A stretch of 64,000 nucleotides of DNA from Streptomyces sp. col6 (GCF_008042035.1 NZ_RDBL01000009.1:271079-335078); one strand, 5' to 3'. Positions 33,910 through 42,783 are shown, numbered from the stretch's first letter. Numbers and translations: made by a program. The notes: generated by a model from the sequence alone, not told the origin.

Positions 33910-36204
33910 TCAGGCCTCCGGCGAGGAGGCGAGCCGGAGCGCGCGGCCGGTCAGCGAGGTGGCGTCGTCGAGCAGGGCGGCGGGGGTGCCGGTGAAGACG
34001 ATCCGCCCTCCGTCGCTGCCGGCGCCGGGTCCGATGTCGATGACGTGGTCGGCGCGGGCGACGACGCGGAGGTTGTGTTCGACGACGACGAGCGTGGCAC
34101 CGGCGTCCAGGAGGTCGTCGAAGAGCACGTTGATCCGGTCCACGTCGCTGGGGTGCAGTCCGGTGGTCGGTTCGTCCAGGACGATCCGCTCGCCGGCCAT
34201 GTCATCCACCTGGCTGAGGTGGCGTGCCAGGAGGAGCCGCTGCTTCTCGCCGCCGGAGAGGGTGTCGAGGGACTGGCCGACGGCGATGTAGCCGAGCCCG
34301 ACGCGTTCCTGCCAGGACATCGCGGCGGTGATGTCGGGGTCATCGGGGAACTGCTCGGCGCACGCGTGTGCCGCCATGCCGAGCACATCGGCGATGCTGC
34401 TGCCGTTGACGGTGACGCCGAGGGCGGTGTCGTTGAAGCGCCGGCCACCGCAGACGTCGCACGGGGTGGAGACGTCGTCGAGGAAGGCCAGTTCGGTGGT
34501 GAGGTGGCCCTTGCCGCGGCAGGCGGGACAGGCCCCCTTGGAGTTGAAGCTGAACCAGGACGGGTCGAGGCCCGACGCGCGGGCGAACGCGCCCCGGACG
34601 TGGTCGGCCACCCCGAGGACGGACAGCGAGGTGGACCGCACCCCGCCGCGCAGCGGGTCCTGGCCCACAACGGTGAACTCGGGGTGCTGGGAGGGGAGTT
34701 CAAGGGTGGCGAGTGAGCTCTTGCCGGAGCCTGCGACCCCGGTGACGGCGGTGAGGACGCCGTGGGGGATCTTGACGTCGAAGCCGGTCAGGTTGTTGGC
34801 CCCGGCCTTCCGGACGCGGGTGGAGCCGTGCCACGGGCGGGCGGTGGTCGCGACCTCCAGCGGGGTCCCGAGCAGGCGCCCGGTCACCGTGCCGCTCGTG
34901 CGGAGCGCGTCGGGTGTGCCCTCGAACTCGATCCGCCCGCCGTCGTTTCCGGCGCCGGGGCCGACGTCGATGACATGGTCCGCGATGCCGATCATCTGCC
35001 GGTGGTGCTCGACGACGAGCACGGTGTTGCCCGCGTCCCGCAGCTGGAGCAGCAAATGGGTGAGGAGGTGGACGTCCACGGGGTGCAGGCCGACCGAGGG
35101 CTCGTCGAACACATAGGTGACGTCGGTGAGGGCGCTGCCCAGATGCCGGACGATCTTCACGCGCTGGGCCTCGCCGCCGGAGAGGGAGGACGAGGTCCGG
35201 TCCAGGGACAGGTAACCGAGGCCGACGGAGCGCAGGGCGTCGAGGGTGGCGCGGATGCCGTCGAGGGCGGGTTCGACGCGCGGGTCGTGGGTGTCCTCCA
35301 GCAGTTCCCGCAGCCGGGTGACAGACAGGGCCGACCAGTCCGGGAGGGAGCGGCCGTCGATCAGGCTGGCACGGGCGGCCTCGTTGAGGCGGCTGCCCCG
35401 GCACTCCGGGCAGGTGTGGCGGGTGGTGATGCGGTCCAGTTCCTCGCGGACCTGCGCGGAGATCTTCGTCGGGTGGTTCTTGACGAACGTGTCGCGCATC
35501 CGGGTGATGACTCCGTCGAAGCGGGCGGTCTTCGGGAACTCCGGGTCCGGGTGCGGAAGCTTCATCTGCTCCGCGTGCAGGAAGAGGTCCATCTCCTCGT
35601 CCGTGTAGTCCTTCAGCGGCTTGTCGCGGTCGAACAGACCGCTGTACGCGAACCGCTTCCACCGGTACCCGCCGCGCCGGAACAGGCTGAACCGCACGGG
35701 CCCTTCGTCGATGGACTTCTCGGGATCGATGAGTTCGCCGGGGTCGATGTCGACGACGGTGCCGATGCCCTCGCACTCGGGGCACATCCCGGACGGGTCG
35801 TTGAAGGAGTACGCGGGCGTGTAGCCGGCCGAGGGTTCGCCGATCCGCGAGAACACCAGCCGCATCAGCGGCGCGACATCACAGGCGGTCGCCACGACCG
35901 AGCGGGCGTTCCCGGTGAAGCGGCGCTGGTCGATCAGTGCGGTGAACGTGAGTCCGTCCATCGACTGGACCTCGGGCGCGGGCAGCTGGGGCAGCCGGTT
36001 GCGTACGAACGTCGGGTAGGCGTCGTTGACCAGCCGTTGGGCCTCGGCCGCGATCGTGTCCAGCACCAGCGACGACTTGCCGGAGCCGGACACCCCCGTG
36101 ACGACCGTGAGCGCCTTCTTGGGCACATCGACGGTGACGTCCTTGAGGTTGTTCGTCGCCGCGCCGATCACGCGGATCACCCCGGCCGCATGCTCATCGT
36201 TCAC
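33910..36204 (-). CDS. UvrA-like ABC ATPase paralogue (short form)
   Basis: 764 residues, shorter than canonical UvrA (about 940). Two ABC ATPase halves: Walker A GVSGSGKSSLVLDTI with signature LSGGEAQRVKI and Walker B VFDEPSVGLHP; then GVAGSGKSSLATLE with LSGGEKQRLLLARHL and VLDEPTTGLHP. Zinc-binding pairs CPECEGIG, CPECRGSR and CPACRGKG...CDVCGGRR are present. The missing length corresponds to the region after the first Walker A where UvrB is contacted, as in UvrA2/DrrC-type proteins linked to drug or DNA-adduct resistance. GTG 36204 is chosen; upstream sequence lies antisense over the GH76 gene. Confidence 0.9.
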   Translation of the reverse strand: MNDEHAAGVIRVIGAATNNLKDVTVDVPKKALTVVTGVSGSGKSSLVLDTIAAEAQRLVNDAYPTFVRNRLPQLPAPEVQSMDGLTFTALIDQRRFTGNARSVVATACDVAPLMRLVFSRIGEPSAGYTPAYSFNDPSGMCPECEGIGTVVDIDPGELIDPEKSIDEGPVRFSLFRRGGYRWKRFAYSGLFDRDKPLKDYTDEEMDLFLHAEQMKLPHPDPEFPKTARFDGVITRMRDTFVKNHPTKISAQVREELDRITTRHTCPECRGSRLNEAARASLIDGRSLPDWSALSVTRLRELLEDTHDPRVEPALDGIRATLDALRSVGLGYLSLDRTSSSLSGGEAQRVKIVRHLGSALTDVTYVFDEPSVGLHPVDVHLLTHLLLQLRDAGNTVLVVEHHRQMIGIADHVIDVGPGAGNDGGRIEFEGTPDALRTSGTVTGRLLGTPLEVATTARPWHGSTRVRKAGANNLTGFDVKIPHGVLTAVTGVAGSGKSSLATLELPSQHPEFTVVGQDPLRGGVRSTSLSVLGVADHVRGAFARASGLDPSWFSFNSKGACPACRGKGHLTTELAFLDDVSTPCDVCGGRRFNDTALGVTVNGSSIADVLGMAAHACAEQFPDDPDITAAMSWQERVGLGYIAVGQSLDTLSGGEKQRLLLARHLSQVDDMAGERIVLDEPTTGLHPSDVDRINVLFDDLLDAGATLVVVEHNLRVVARADHVIDIGPGAGSDGGRIVFTGTPAALLDDATSLTGRALRLASSPEA

Positions 36205-36280
36205 CTGGCGATCGTACTCAGCCGCCTGCGCCTTCACGGGTCGGCGCCCGGCATCTCGCGTGCCGGGCACCCCCGGAAGG

Positions 36281-37729
36281 TCAGCCGGTGGCGGCGTTGA
36301 GCAGGTCGAGTGCGCTCTGCTGGCAGCCGTAGTCGGTGGTGCCACCGCCTCCGTTCCAGTGCGGGCCGTACTGGTCGAGGGCGTTGCGGTCGCGGGTGTA
36401 GGCGCTGTCGGCCCAGCGGGTGAGGGGCGCGGCGTACGGGTGGTCGGACAGCGCACGGTTGAGGACGCCCAGGCCGCGCACATAGGCGCCCTTGAAGCTC
36501 GGGCCGTCTCCCGAGCAGCCGTCGCCCTCGCCGGGTTCGCGCAGGACACCGTCGGTCTGGAGCCGGACGGTGGAGGCGTCGGCCAGGCCGCGCGCGGTCG
36601 TCAGGAGGCCCGCGTCACCGGTGGCGCGGTGCAGTTCGGTCAGGGCGCCCAGGATGACGCCCTGGTTGTAGGTCCAGGTCGGCTGGCCGTTGTTGGCGCA
36701 GTTGCCGTCGAGACCGTCGTTGATCATGCGGTCCCCGTTGATCATGCCGCTCTGCCGGAACCAGTCCCACTCGTTCTTCGCCCGCTCCAGGTACACGGTG
36801 TCGCCCGGGATGCGGTTGTGCAGGGCCGCCGTGAGCCGGAGGAAGAGTTCGTTGGTGATGGCGTTCTTGTAGTTGCCGCCGGTGTTCCACCGGACCCCGC
36901 CGCCGCAGGTGCCGTTCCAGTTGGCGAACATGTGGTCCGCGTCGGCCCGTGCGGTGTCGAGGTAGCGGCTCTCCCCCGTCAGGTCGTACGCGGCGATCCA
37001 GGCGAGGCCCCACCAGCCGGTGTCGTCCAGGTACTCGTTGCGGAACTGGCCGCCCTGGGCGTTGATGTTCTTCTCGTACGTGTCCGCGATGGCGTAGCGG
37101 TAGCTGCCCATGCCGGTGATCCGGATGTTGTCGACGACGGCGGTCAGCGCGTTGGCGGCCGTCCACCAGCCGTTGCCGCCGAAGAGCTTGGTGCCCCGGT
37201 CGTACGACATCATCAGGGCGGTCGCGGCGGCGGTGCTCCTGCTGCCCGCGTTCCAGGTGGCGCGGGCCCAGGGGGTGCACGCGATGGCGCCTCCGCCGGC
37301 CGGCTGCCCGCAGGCCCGGAGCGCGCCGACACCCTGGGTGTTCCAGTCGTCCACGTTGTACATCTGGGTGCGCCAGCCCCGTCCCCCGGCCGGCACGGCG
37401 GTGTCGCCCAGCTTGCTGCCCGACGCCCAGGTCCTGCCCCCGTCCATGGACCGGTCGAGCCAGACGTGGTCCCCCTCGCCCCCGTTGTCGATGGAGCCCC
37501 AGCCCATCGCGTCGGTGTCGTCGATATGGAGGGCGATCGTGCGCGAGGAGACCGTGGCGGTGACGGGGATCCGCTCCTGCGGACTGAGCGACGGGTCGCG
37601 CGCGTCGCAGTACTTGTTGCACACCGCCGCCTCCGGCGCTGCGGCGGCCGGCACAGCACCAGCGAGAAGGGCGGACAACGTTGTCAGCACGGCACCGAAG
37701 AGGGCTGCCCTGGATCGCGCAGGCTTCAT
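36281..37729 (-). CDS. Secreted GH76 alpha-1,6-mannanase-like enzyme
   Basis: 482 residues. Signal peptide MKPARSRAALFGAVLTTLSA to AAAAPEA. The GH76 (alpha/alpha)6 barrel has the catalytic aspartate pair in NEYLDDTGWWGLAWI (Asp235-Asp236), with TWTYNQGVILGALTELHRAT and GPSFKGAYVRGL as flanking family motifs. An N-terminal module of about 70 residues (VSSRTIALHIDDTDAMGW...) resembles a secreted glycan-binding or dockerin-like prefix seen in actinomycete members. It cleaves alpha-1,6-mannan of fungal or mycobacterial walls outside the cell. Monocistronic. Confidence 0.9.
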   Translation of the reverse strand: MKPARSRAALFGAVLTTLSALLAGAVPAAAAPEAAVCNKYCDARDPSLSPQERIPVTATVSSRTIALHIDDTDAMGWGSIDNGGEGDHVWLDRSMDGGRTWASGSKLGDTAVPAGGRGWRTQMYNVDDWNTQGVGALRACGQPAGGGAIACTPWARATWNAGSRSTAAATALMMSYDRGTKLFGGNGWWTAANALTAVVDNIRITGMGSYRYAIADTYEKNINAQGGQFRNEYLDDTGWWGLAWIAAYDLTGESRYLDTARADADHMFANWNGTCGGGVRWNTGGNYKNAITNELFLRLTAALHNRIPGDTVYLERAKNEWDWFRQSGMINGDRMINDGLDGNCANNGQPTWTYNQGVILGALTELHRATGDAGLLTTARGLADASTVRLQTDGVLREPGEGDGCSGDGPSFKGAYVRGLGVLNRALSDHPYAAPLTRWADSAYTRDRNALDQYGPHWNGGGGTTDYGCQQSALDLLNAATG

Positions 37730-37849
37730 GGGAGGACTCCCGGAACGTCTGGGGGGTGACGGAGGGCGCTCCGCCGGCGAACAGGAGAACGCTCTCCGAC
37801 GCTAGCGAAGCGCCATGGGCACGTCAACGGCCCGTGGTGCCGGGCCCTG

Positions 37850-38443
37850 TCACCCCCGCACGGGGCCGGTCGCGTACGCCAGCGGGGGCGCGATCGCCTG
37901 GGCGTCCGCGCCCTCGCCGACCCAGAGCCCGATGAACAGCGCCGCCGTGGCCTCCAGGAGTCCCGCGCGCTCCAGCCCGCCGCCCGGCACGGGTTCGCAC
38001 CCGGTGTCCCGTACGAGCCGGCGCACACGCGCGAGGGACGGTTCGTCGTCGCCGCACACCGGTACGGCCAGCGGCCGGCCGTCGAAGACGGGCGGGGCCA
38101 TGCGCCACACGTCCTCGTGGCACAGGTTGAACGCCTTGACCACATGAACTCCCGGTGCCGCGCCGGCCAGTCGCTCCGCCGCGGAGCGGCCGTCGCGGGT
38201 CAGCAGCCGGAAGCCGGGGCCCACCGGGTTGGAGCAGTCGATCAGCGCCTTGCCCTCCAGGGGCCCGCACAGCTGCCCCACCACCCCGGCCCCGGCATCG
38301 AAGGGCAGGGCGGCCAGCACCACGTCACCGAATGCGGCCGCCTCGCGGAGCCCGGCGGCCTTCGCGCCGCCGCCGAGCCGCGTCGCGAGCCCCTCCGCCC
38401 TACTGACCCGGCGCCGGCCCGCCCAGGACCCCGCCCGCAGCAC
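37850..38443 (-). pseudogene. NADPH-dependent F420-reductase-like protein lacking its nucleotide-binding start
   Basis: The readable part, SRAEGLATRLGGGAKAAGLREAAAFGDVVLAALPFDA and HVVKAFNLCHEDVWRM, matches F420-dependent NADP reductase-like proteins from about residue 30 onward. The N-terminal GxGxxG Rossmann strand and helix that should precede it are missing: the sequence before it (LRAGSWAGRRRV) is not family-like, and a complete VOC gene begins 38 bp beyond. It was probably truncated by a deletion. The C-terminal half is intact. A related full-length gene lies at 53446-54042. Confidence 0.65.
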
Positions 38444-38480
38444 CGCACCTCATCGCATCGCACCCGCACAGGAGACCTCC

Positions 38481-38903
38481 ATGCAGCCGACCACTCCCAC
38501 CACGCCGACCGCCGCGATCACGACGACGACCCTCTCCCTCACCGTCGACGACGTCACCGCGTCCCAGAAGTTCTTCACCACCTACCTCGGCTACACGGAG
38601 CAGGCCGCCGCCGAGGGCTTCGCCTCCCTCACCCGCCCGGACGCGGCAGCCGACATCGTGCTGCTCGCCCGGGGCACGGAGATCCTGCCGCCCGAACAGC
38701 GCGACCGGCGCGCGACGGGGCTGATCCTGGCCCTCACCCTCGCCACCGGCATCAAGGACGAGGAGCGGCGGTTGCGCGAGGAAGGCGTGGAGATCACGAT
38801 GCCGCTGCGCGAGGAGCCCTGGGGCGAACGCCTCTTCCAGGTCACCGACCCGAACGGCGTGATCATCCAGTTCGTGGAATGGGCCGCCCCGCAGGAGGCC
38901 TGA
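38481..38903 (+). CDS. VOC (glyoxalase/bleomycin-resistance-like) protein
   Basis: 140 residues. TTTLSLTVDDVTASQKFFTTYLGYTEQ opens the first beta-alpha-beta unit and GERLFQVTDPNGVIIQFVEW closes the second. The last acidic residue (VEW) is the usual metal-ligand position. ATG 38481 has AGGAGACC 6 bases upstream. Divergent from the truncated F420-reductase-like gene, whose lost start must have lain here or beyond. Confidence 0.85.
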   Translation: MQPTTPTTPTAAITTTTLSLTVDDVTASQKFFTTYLGYTEQAAAEGFASLTRPDAAADIVLLARGTEILPPEQRDRRATGLILALTLATGIKDEERRLREEGVEITMPLREEPWGERLFQVTDPNGVIIQFVEWAAPQEA

Positions 38904-39121
38904 ACGTCCGGGGCGTCCCTCAGTCGTGCTGGGCCTCACGGGCGGAAAGCAGGCCGATGCCGGCGGCCGCCCGGACCACGGGCCGACGGACGGCCGCCAT
39001 GCCGGGAGCCAGCCCCTGGTGAGCGTGAGGGAGGCGAGTTCACCGATACTTCAGCGGGCACGGTACGCAACGGAGCTTCCGCCGCCCCACGACAGGATGT
39101 CCCTCAGGAAGGCTGAACGCG
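38904..39121. other. Gap with a possible gene relic
   Basis: 218 bp with no convincing complete gene. On the minus strand a short open stretch ends RRPVVRAAAGIGLLSAREAQ just before a stop near 38922, which looks like the C-terminus of a lost protein. The + strand carries AGGAAGG ahead of the GTG start at 39122. Confidence 0.3.
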
Positions 39122-40057
39122 GTGACGACCGTCGCTTATCAGGGTGAACCCGGCTCCAACTCGGCGACCGCCGCGCACACCCTCTACCCGGACGCCTCGG
39201 GACACCCGTGCACCGGCTTCGAGCAGGCCCTGGACGCCGTGGCCCTGGGCGACGCCGACCTCGCCGTGATCCCGGTGGACAACTCCGCGGCCGGACGCGT
39301 CGCCGACGTGCACCACCTGCTGCCGGAGTCCGGGCTGTTCATCGTCGGCGAGTACTTCCTCGCCATCCGTTTCGACCTGATGGGTGTCCCCGGCGCCACC
39401 CCGGACCAGGTGGAGTGCGTCCGCAGCCACGTGCACGCCCTGGGGCAGTGCCGCAAACTGCTGCGGGAGGGTGGCTGGCGGACCCTGGTCTGCGACGACA
39501 CCGCCGGGGCAGCGCGTGAGGTGGCCGAACTGGGCGACCCGCGGCACGCGGCCCTCGCGCCTCCCGCCGCCGCCGGGCTGCACGGCCTCGACGTCCTGCG
39601 CGCCGGCGTCGAGGACGACCCGGAGAACACCACACGGTTCGTGGTCCTCTCCCGCACGCCCGCGCCCGCCCCGGACCCGGGACAGCCGACCATGACGAGC
39701 CTCTTCTTCAGCGTGCGCAACATCCCGAGCGCGCTCTACAAGGCACTCGGCGGCTTCGCCACCGGCGGGGTGAACCTCACCAAGATCGAGAGCTATCAGA
39801 TCGGCGCGGGGCTCAACGCCAGTCGCTTCTACGTCGAGGCCGAGGGCCACCCCGACGAACAGCGGGTCGCCCTCGCCCTGGAGGAACTGCGGTTCTTCTC
39901 CTCCGAGGTGCGCGTCCTGGGCGTCTACCCGGCCCATCCGCACCGGTTGAAGGGAGGTGGTCGGCGTCGACCACGGCCTGGGCGAAGGCGGTGGGCGCCT
40001 CCTGCGGCAGATTGTGGCCGATGTCCGCGATCGTGCGGTGCGCGTAGGGGCCGGTGA
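39122..40057 (+). CDS. pheA: Prephenate dehydratase with read-through C-terminal extension
   Basis: 311 residues; about 279 are normal. The catalytic domain starts TTVAYQGEPGSNSATAAHTLYP and has the essential TRF in DPENTTRFVVLS; the ACT domain (about 190-275) reads TSLFFSVRNIPSALYKALGG and KIESYQIGAG. It converts prephenate to phenylpyruvate in phenylalanine synthesis. The family end VRVLGVYPAHPHR is followed by about 31 arginine/proline-rich residues read from the opposite strand of the convergent hydrolase, so the native stop codon is gone. GTG 39122 has AGGAAGG 11 bases upstream. Confidence 0.88.
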   Translation: MTTVAYQGEPGSNSATAAHTLYPDASGHPCTGFEQALDAVALGDADLAVIPVDNSAAGRVADVHHLLPESGLFIVGEYFLAIRFDLMGVPGATPDQVECVRSHVHALGQCRKLLREGGWRTLVCDDTAGAAREVAELGDPRHAALAPPAAAGLHGLDVLRAGVEDDPENTTRFVVLSRTPAPAPDPGQPTMTSLFFSVRNIPSALYKALGGFATGGVNLTKIESYQIGAGLNASRFYVEAEGHPDEQRVALALEELRFFSSEVRVLGVYPAHPHRLKGGGRRRPRPGRRRWAPPAADCGRCPRSCGARRGR

Positions 40058-41027
40058 AGTGGAACCGGTAGCCCGAACCGTCCCCGGGCGGCGCGGTGAA
40101 GGGGTCGAGCGCGGCGTCGAGGGTGACGGTGGGCACGTGGATGGCGGGCTGAGCGGCGAGCAGCTTCTCGTGGCGCGCGTACCGGTGGTCCGTGTCGACC
40201 AGGCCGATGCGCCAGCGGTAGTTGAACAGCACGACGGCCGCGTAGTCCGGGTTCTTGAACGCCTCCGCCGTGCGGTTGTACGTGGCGTCGTCGAAGGCCC
40301 AGTTGGGGGAGACCAGGGTCCACACGTAGCGGCACAGCGCGAGCCGGCTCGTCTCGTCCTCCATGGCCGCCTTGCCCCGGGGGGTGGCGAAGTACCACTG
40401 GTACCACCACGTGCGCTCGACGGCCGGGTCGGCGGGTGCGGCCTGCATCTTGCGGTCGGTGATGAGGTAGCCGCTGGTGGAGACCAGGGACGTGACCCGC
40501 TCCGGCCACAGGGCGGCGATGATGTCGGCGGTGCGCGAGCCCCAGTCGAAGCCGGCCAGCACGGCCTTCTCGATCTTCAGCGCGTCCATCAGGGAGATGA
40601 CGTCCAGCGCGATGGCGGACTGCTCGGCCGTGCGCGGGGTGTGGTGGGACAGGAAGGTGGTACTGCCGTGTCCGCGCAGGTACGGGACGATCACCCGGTA
40701 TCCCAGGTCGGCGAGGAGCGGGGCGACGTCGACGTAGCTGTGGATGTCGTACGGCCAGCCGTGCAGCAGCATGACCACGGGGCCGTGGGAGGGCCCGGAC
40801 TCGGCGTAACCGACGTTCAGGACACCGGCCTTGACCTGCTTGATCTCGCTGAATGAGGTGTGGGTGCCCGGGGTGATGGCCGGGACGGTGGGAGCCTGCG
40901 AGCCGCCGCCCGGCCGTGCGTGCGGGGCGGCGGAGGCGGAAGCGTCGGTTCCCAGGCCCGACAGCGAGACCGCGGTCGCGCCGGTGCCCAGTCCGACGGC
41001 CTTGCTGAAAGTGCGCCTGTTGATCAT
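39813..41027 (-). CDS. Tat-exported alpha/beta hydrolase (epoxide-hydrolase-like), C-terminus fused into pheA antisense
   Basis: 404 residues. The Tat signal is MINRRTFSKAVGLGTGATAV. The alpha/beta-hydrolase core has the oxyanion HGWPYDIHSY, nucleophile elbow AGFDWGSR (Asp nucleophile, as in epoxide hydrolases and haloalkane dehalogenases), acid near LDAALDPFTA and histidine in IADIGHNLPQEAP. The natural end is near FAQAVVDADHL (about 39957); the rest, arginine/proline-rich, is antisense to pheA because the stop was lost. ATG 41027 has GGAAGG upstream. Two copies of the GTCACC-N9-GGTG operator lie in its promoter region. Confidence 0.85.
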   Translation of the reverse strand: MINRRTFSKAVGLGTGATAVSLSGLGTDASASAAPHARPGGGSQAPTVPAITPGTHTSFSEIKQVKAGVLNVGYAESGPSHGPVVMLLHGWPYDIHSYVDVAPLLADLGYRVIVPYLRGHGSTTFLSHHTPRTAEQSAIALDVISLMDALKIEKAVLAGFDWGSRTADIIAALWPERVTSLVSTSGYLITDRKMQAAPADPAVERTWWYQWYFATPRGKAAMEDETSRLALCRYVWTLVSPNWAFDDATYNRTAEAFKNPDYAAVVLFNYRWRIGLVDTDHRYARHEKLLAAQPAIHVPTVTLDAALDPFTAPPGDGSGYRFHFTGPYAHRTIADIGHNLPQEAPTAFAQAVVDADHLPSTGADGPGRRPGRAPRRRRTAVPPGRGRPAVRRGGPRPRRRSDWR

Positions 41028-41143
41028 GTCAAACCTTCCGTCATGCGTGCATGCAGTGTCCGGCTCGTGCCCGCCGCGCCGTTTGCACCTGCCGTGCGGG
41101 AGTACGGGGCTGCGGGGGCACCGTGACCCTTGCACAGAAGGCT

Positions 41144-41164
41144 GTCACCTGTCCAGCAGGTGAT
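41144..41164. promoter_or_regulatory. Operator site 1, GTCACC-N9-GGTGAT
   Basis: GTCACC (41144-41149) and GGTGAT (41159-41164) flank the centre TGTCCAGCA; the inner CACCTG...CAGGTG arms are fully symmetric. It lies 117 bp upstream of the hydrolase start and matches four other sites in this window. Confidence 0.7.
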
Positions 41165-41219
41165 GCGATGCGCGTGGCGAGGTCGACGCCCATGCTAGGG
41201 CTCCTGGGGTAAGGATTTC

Positions 41220-41240
41220 GTCACCTGTTTGACAGGTGGC
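41220..41240. promoter_or_regulatory. Operator site 2, GTCACC-N9-GGTGGC
   Basis: GTCACC (41220-41225) and GGTGGC (41235-41240) flank TGTTTGACA, giving the perfect 17-bp palindrome CACCTGT-TTG-ACAGGTG. Its centre is 76 bp from that of site 1. It sits between the divergent hydrolase gene and the small gene at 41322 and could control both. Confidence 0.7.
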
Positions 41241-41321
41241 GGTGGGCGGTAGATGCTGGCATCAGTCGCCCGGAGCGACGATGCGGGACACGATCCACGA
41301 CCGAAGAAGTGGGGCAGGGGC

Positions 41322-41513
41322 ATGGACAAGGAACTCGCCATGGACGCCGACGCTGCGGTGAGGCACATGCGCTTCGGCAAGCTCCCCGAGCGGATCCGCC
41401 GCGAGGACATGACGGCGGAGGTGGAAGCCGCACCGGGGGACGGGGGAGGCGCCTACAACCCCGAGAACTCGTGGAAGTTCTACTCGTGCGTCGCCCTCGA
41501 TCTGGGCCTGTAG
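41322..41513 (+). CDS. Small protein, possible peptide precursor
   Basis: 63 residues from ATG 41322: MDKELAMDADAAVRHMRFGK and LPERIRREDMTAEVEAAPGD form a charged, helical leader-like part, then a glycine patch and the aromatic tail YNPENSWKFYSCVALDLGL. That architecture (acidic leader, Gly junction, compact aromatic/Cys core) is what one sees in ribosomally made peptide precursors, but no maturation enzyme is adjacent, and it may equally be an ordinary small conserved protein. GGGGCAGGGGC precedes the start. It is divergent from the hydrolase and shares its operator region. Confidence 0.55.
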   Translation: MDKELAMDADAAVRHMRFGKLPERIRREDMTAEVEAAPGDGGGAYNPENSWKFYSCVALDLGL

Positions 41514-41595
41514 CTTCACCGATCGATCCCTTCGCCCCGCGCGGCGGGAGTGCGTGCCAGGCGTCGCGCGGCAGAGGGGAGTTTGACGACAGGCC

Positions 41596-41765
41596 CTAGC
41601 CGCGGGCGAGCAGAGCGAGGTTCCTACGGCGGGGCAGGAGGCGCGTGGTCAGGGTGAGGAGGCGGTTGGGCCTGGCCGGGACCGTGGTCGGGGCGTCGTC
41701 CTCGCGCAGGGCGCGCAGGGCTGCCGTGACGACCTGTTCGACTACTTCGCCCGCGCGTCGGAGGC
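41596..41765 (-). pseudogene. C-terminal fragment of a short-chain dehydrogenase (probable)
   Basis: Minus-strand sequence GEVVEQVVTAALRALRED then APTTVPARPNRLLTLTTRLLPRRRNLALLARG, ending at a stop, resembles the tail of SDR oxidoreductases (the E-x-V-V-x-x-A-L-x-A-L helix, then VPG-like loop, N-R-L-L, LPRR). The Rossmann core is missing and the reading beyond 41765 is not family-like. The rest of the 328-bp gap (41514-41841) holds no gene I can support; a short + strand frame ending AYQAAAEQLRSG at 41802 may be an antisense shadow. Confidence 0.4.
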
Positions 41766-41841
41766 CTACCAGGCCGCCGCCGAGCAGCTGCGTTCCGGCT
41801 GAACGGGCGTCACGTACGGGCGGCGTCACGTACGGGCGACG

Positions 41842-42783
41842 TCACGGCTCGCCCCGCCGGGGCCCGCGGGTGAGGCCGGCCGCGGAGGTGTGCAGGAAGG
41901 CCGTGAGCTCCAGGGCGAGTGCGGTGGGGCGCCGGCGCTGGACGATGCTGATCTCGCGGGCCGGAGCCGGACCGCGCAGCGTACGGACCGACACCCGGGA
42001 GCGGTCGGCGCCCGCGAGCAGGCTGCCGGGGACGAGCGCGATGCCCAGACCGGCGCCGACCAGCGCCAGGATGACGTGGTAGTCGGCGGACTCGTACGCG
42101 ACGCGCAGCTCGACACCGGCCTGGCGGGCGAGGGTTTCCAGGCAGACGCGGTTCGGTACGCCCGGAGCGCCGGAGATCCACGTCTCCTCGCCGAGCCGGC
42201 CGAGGCCGATGCCGCGGTCCGCCGGTCCCCCGGCGAGGCGGTGGCCGGCGGGCAGCACCAGGTCGAGCGGGTCGTCGAGCAGCCGCTGCCGGTCGAGCCC
42301 CGGATGGGGCGTCGGGGTCACGCCGGGATAGCGGTGGGTGATCAGCATGTCCAGGTCGCCCGAGGTCACCAGCCCGTAGCCCTCGGGCGGTTCGATGTCG
42401 ACCAGCGACAGCTCGGCCCGCGGATACCGGTGCTGGAGCGCGGCCAAGGCCGTCGGTACCAGTACCTGCGCCGCCGTCGCGAACGAGCCCAGCGCGAGAC
42501 GCTGCGGCTGCGCCTCGATCGCGGCCTCGACCGCGGCGCGCGCCTGCCGGAGCTCCCCGATCACCCGCTCCGCGTGGTCCACCAGCACGGCGCCGACGGG
42601 CGTCAGGGTGACGCCCGTCGGGCGGCGTTCGAGGAGGCGGGCACCCAGCTCCGCCTCCAGCTTGGAGATCTGCTGCGAGAGCGCCGAGGGCGTGAAGGAG
42701 AGGGTGCGGGCGGCCTCGGCGATGGAGGCGGCGTGAGCCACTTCCATCAGGACCCGCAGGCGGTTGACGTCCAGTTCGCGCAT
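41842..42783 (-). CDS. LysR-family regulator
   Basis: 313 residues. The winged helix is RLRVLMEVAHAASIAEAARTLSFTPSALSQQISKLEAELGARLLERRPTGVTLTPVG, followed by the linker helix and two periplasmic-binding-like subdomains. ATG 42783 begins directly before the first helix (MRELDVNRLRVL); ATG 42792 is an alternative. It diverges from a threonine-dehydratase-like gene across a short gap containing an 11-bp direct repeat, and most likely controls that gene in response to an amino acid. Confidence 0.9.
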   Translation of the reverse strand: MRELDVNRLRVLMEVAHAASIAEAARTLSFTPSALSQQISKLEAELGARLLERRPTGVTLTPVGAVLVDHAERVIGELRQARAAVEAAIEAQPQRLALGSFATAAQVLVPTALAALQHRYPRAELSLVDIEPPEGYGLVTSGDLDMLITHRYPGVTPTPHPGLDRQRLLDDPLDLVLPAGHRLAGGPADRGIGLGRLGEETWISGAPGVPNRVCLETLARQAGVELRVAYESADYHVILALVGAGLGIALVPGSLLAGADRSRVSVRTLRGPAPAREISIVQRRRPTALALELTAFLHTSAAGLTRGPRRGEP

